A stretch of DNA of 32,113 bases from an uncultured bacterium (GTDB taxonomy: Bacteria > Hydrogenedentota > Hydrogenedentia > Hydrogenedentales > SLHB01): contig CALEZK010000050.1 of NCBI GenBank assembly GCA_937928585.1, positions 1-32,113 of the forward strand, in the 5' to 3' direction. Positions within the stretch are counted from its first letter, which is position 1, and the number at the start of each line of letters is the position of its first letter. This document shows positions 31,979 through 32,113 of this stretch, piece after piece. Under the pieces are notes generated by a model. That model saw only the letters and a program-made list of their open reading frames with translations. It had not been told where the DNA came from and made no database searches. Position numbers and translations under genes: made by a program.

Positions 31979-32113
31979 ATGTGGCGTGGGTGACAGTTCC
32001 CTTTGGGTTGCGGAAGTGAGGTGGCGCGGTGGCATTTGGCATTGGAGTGGATTTCGTAGTGGAGTTACCCCGAAATTGCGGACACGGTTTTGGGCTTGTT
32101 TTGGTATTTAAGT
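31979..32113. other. Non-coding right end of window
   Basis: Apart from the partial REP arm at 31985-32001, nothing is recognised. A minus-strand open frame of 121 codons spans the palindrome but lacks any family-like sequence and is rich in Pro and Ser, as expected for chance translation of repeat DNA. Confidence 0.45.

Noticed and set aside
31677..32042. 121-codon minus-strand open frame across the REP-like palindrome
   Set aside because: Low-complexity Pro/Ser-rich translation of repeat DNA, no ribosome site, no family similarity.
1..32113. CRISPR arrays, tRNA or rRNA genes, integrases, transposases
   Set aside because: None was recognised on reading the sequence; no regularly spaced repeats, cloverleaf-like segments or recombinase motifs stood out.

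Overview
The window reads as chromosomal DNA from a Gram-negative, probably aerobic or oxygen-tolerant, moderately GC-rich bacterium. Outer-membrane biogenesis genes (lptA/lptB/lptC-like), a FadL-type porin, lipoprotein signals and heme A synthase support this. The gene mix (NHL propeller, sulfatase-fold lipoprotein, two-module ABC permeases, YHS fusion, diverged NAD kinase, REP-like palindrome) resembles uncultivated phyla around Planctomycetota or Hydrogenedentota. That placement is an impression, not a demonstrated assignment. I see no rRNA, tRNA, CRISPR array, phage or intact insertion sequence. Most of the window is housekeeping or operonic DNA, densely packed with overlapping starts and stops.

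Layout. 1-7780 is mostly plus strand: the tail of a membrane protein, a GH133 glycogen-debranching enzyme, a secreted thioredoxin-fold/YHS fusion ended by a clear terminator, a small secreted protein, a FadL-like outer-membrane protein, a sigma-54 activator whose receiver has Glu at the phosphorylation position, and heme A synthase. 7738-11109 (minus) is ctpA-rph-rdgB-tsaC, tightly coupled; rph has no standard start codon. 11330-12726 (minus) is an ECF sigma factor with its membrane anti-sigma factor and a terminator. 12824-13759 (minus) is an NHL-repeat protein. It diverges from an arsenic island at 13980-16971 (plus: arsR-arsC-arsM-acr3) that has a perfect sigma-70 promoter and an overlapping operator-like dyad.

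17047-18675 (plus) is an ABC-2 permease. 18680-21394 (minus) is a packed trio: a PilZ protein, a fused double ABC permease and a diverged NAD-kinase-like protein. 21527-25479 (plus) is a sulfatase-fold lipoprotein with Thr at the nucleophile position, followed 5 bases later by nhaA. 25502-31318 (minus) is one apparent seven-gene operon, nadC-birA-coaX-lptC-lptA-lptB-sprT-like. It joins NAD, biotin and CoA cofactor genes to LPS transport. 31319-32113 has no credible gene but holds a strong palindromic REP-like element.

How the genes work together. The arsenic cluster is a complete detoxification route: sensing, arsenate reduction coupled to thioredoxin, arsenite methylation and arsenite export. 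The minus-strand RNA/quality cluster combines tRNA 3'-end trimming (rph), nucleotide-pool cleaning (rdgB), tRNA t6A synthesis (tsaC) and periplasmic proteolysis (ctpA). I found no clear candidate for an entirely new defence or mobile system. The best leads are the altered receiver domain, the PilZ/ABC/NADK-like trio, the Thr-type sulfatase-fold lipoprotein, the three-module LptA-like protein and the non-canonical rph start.
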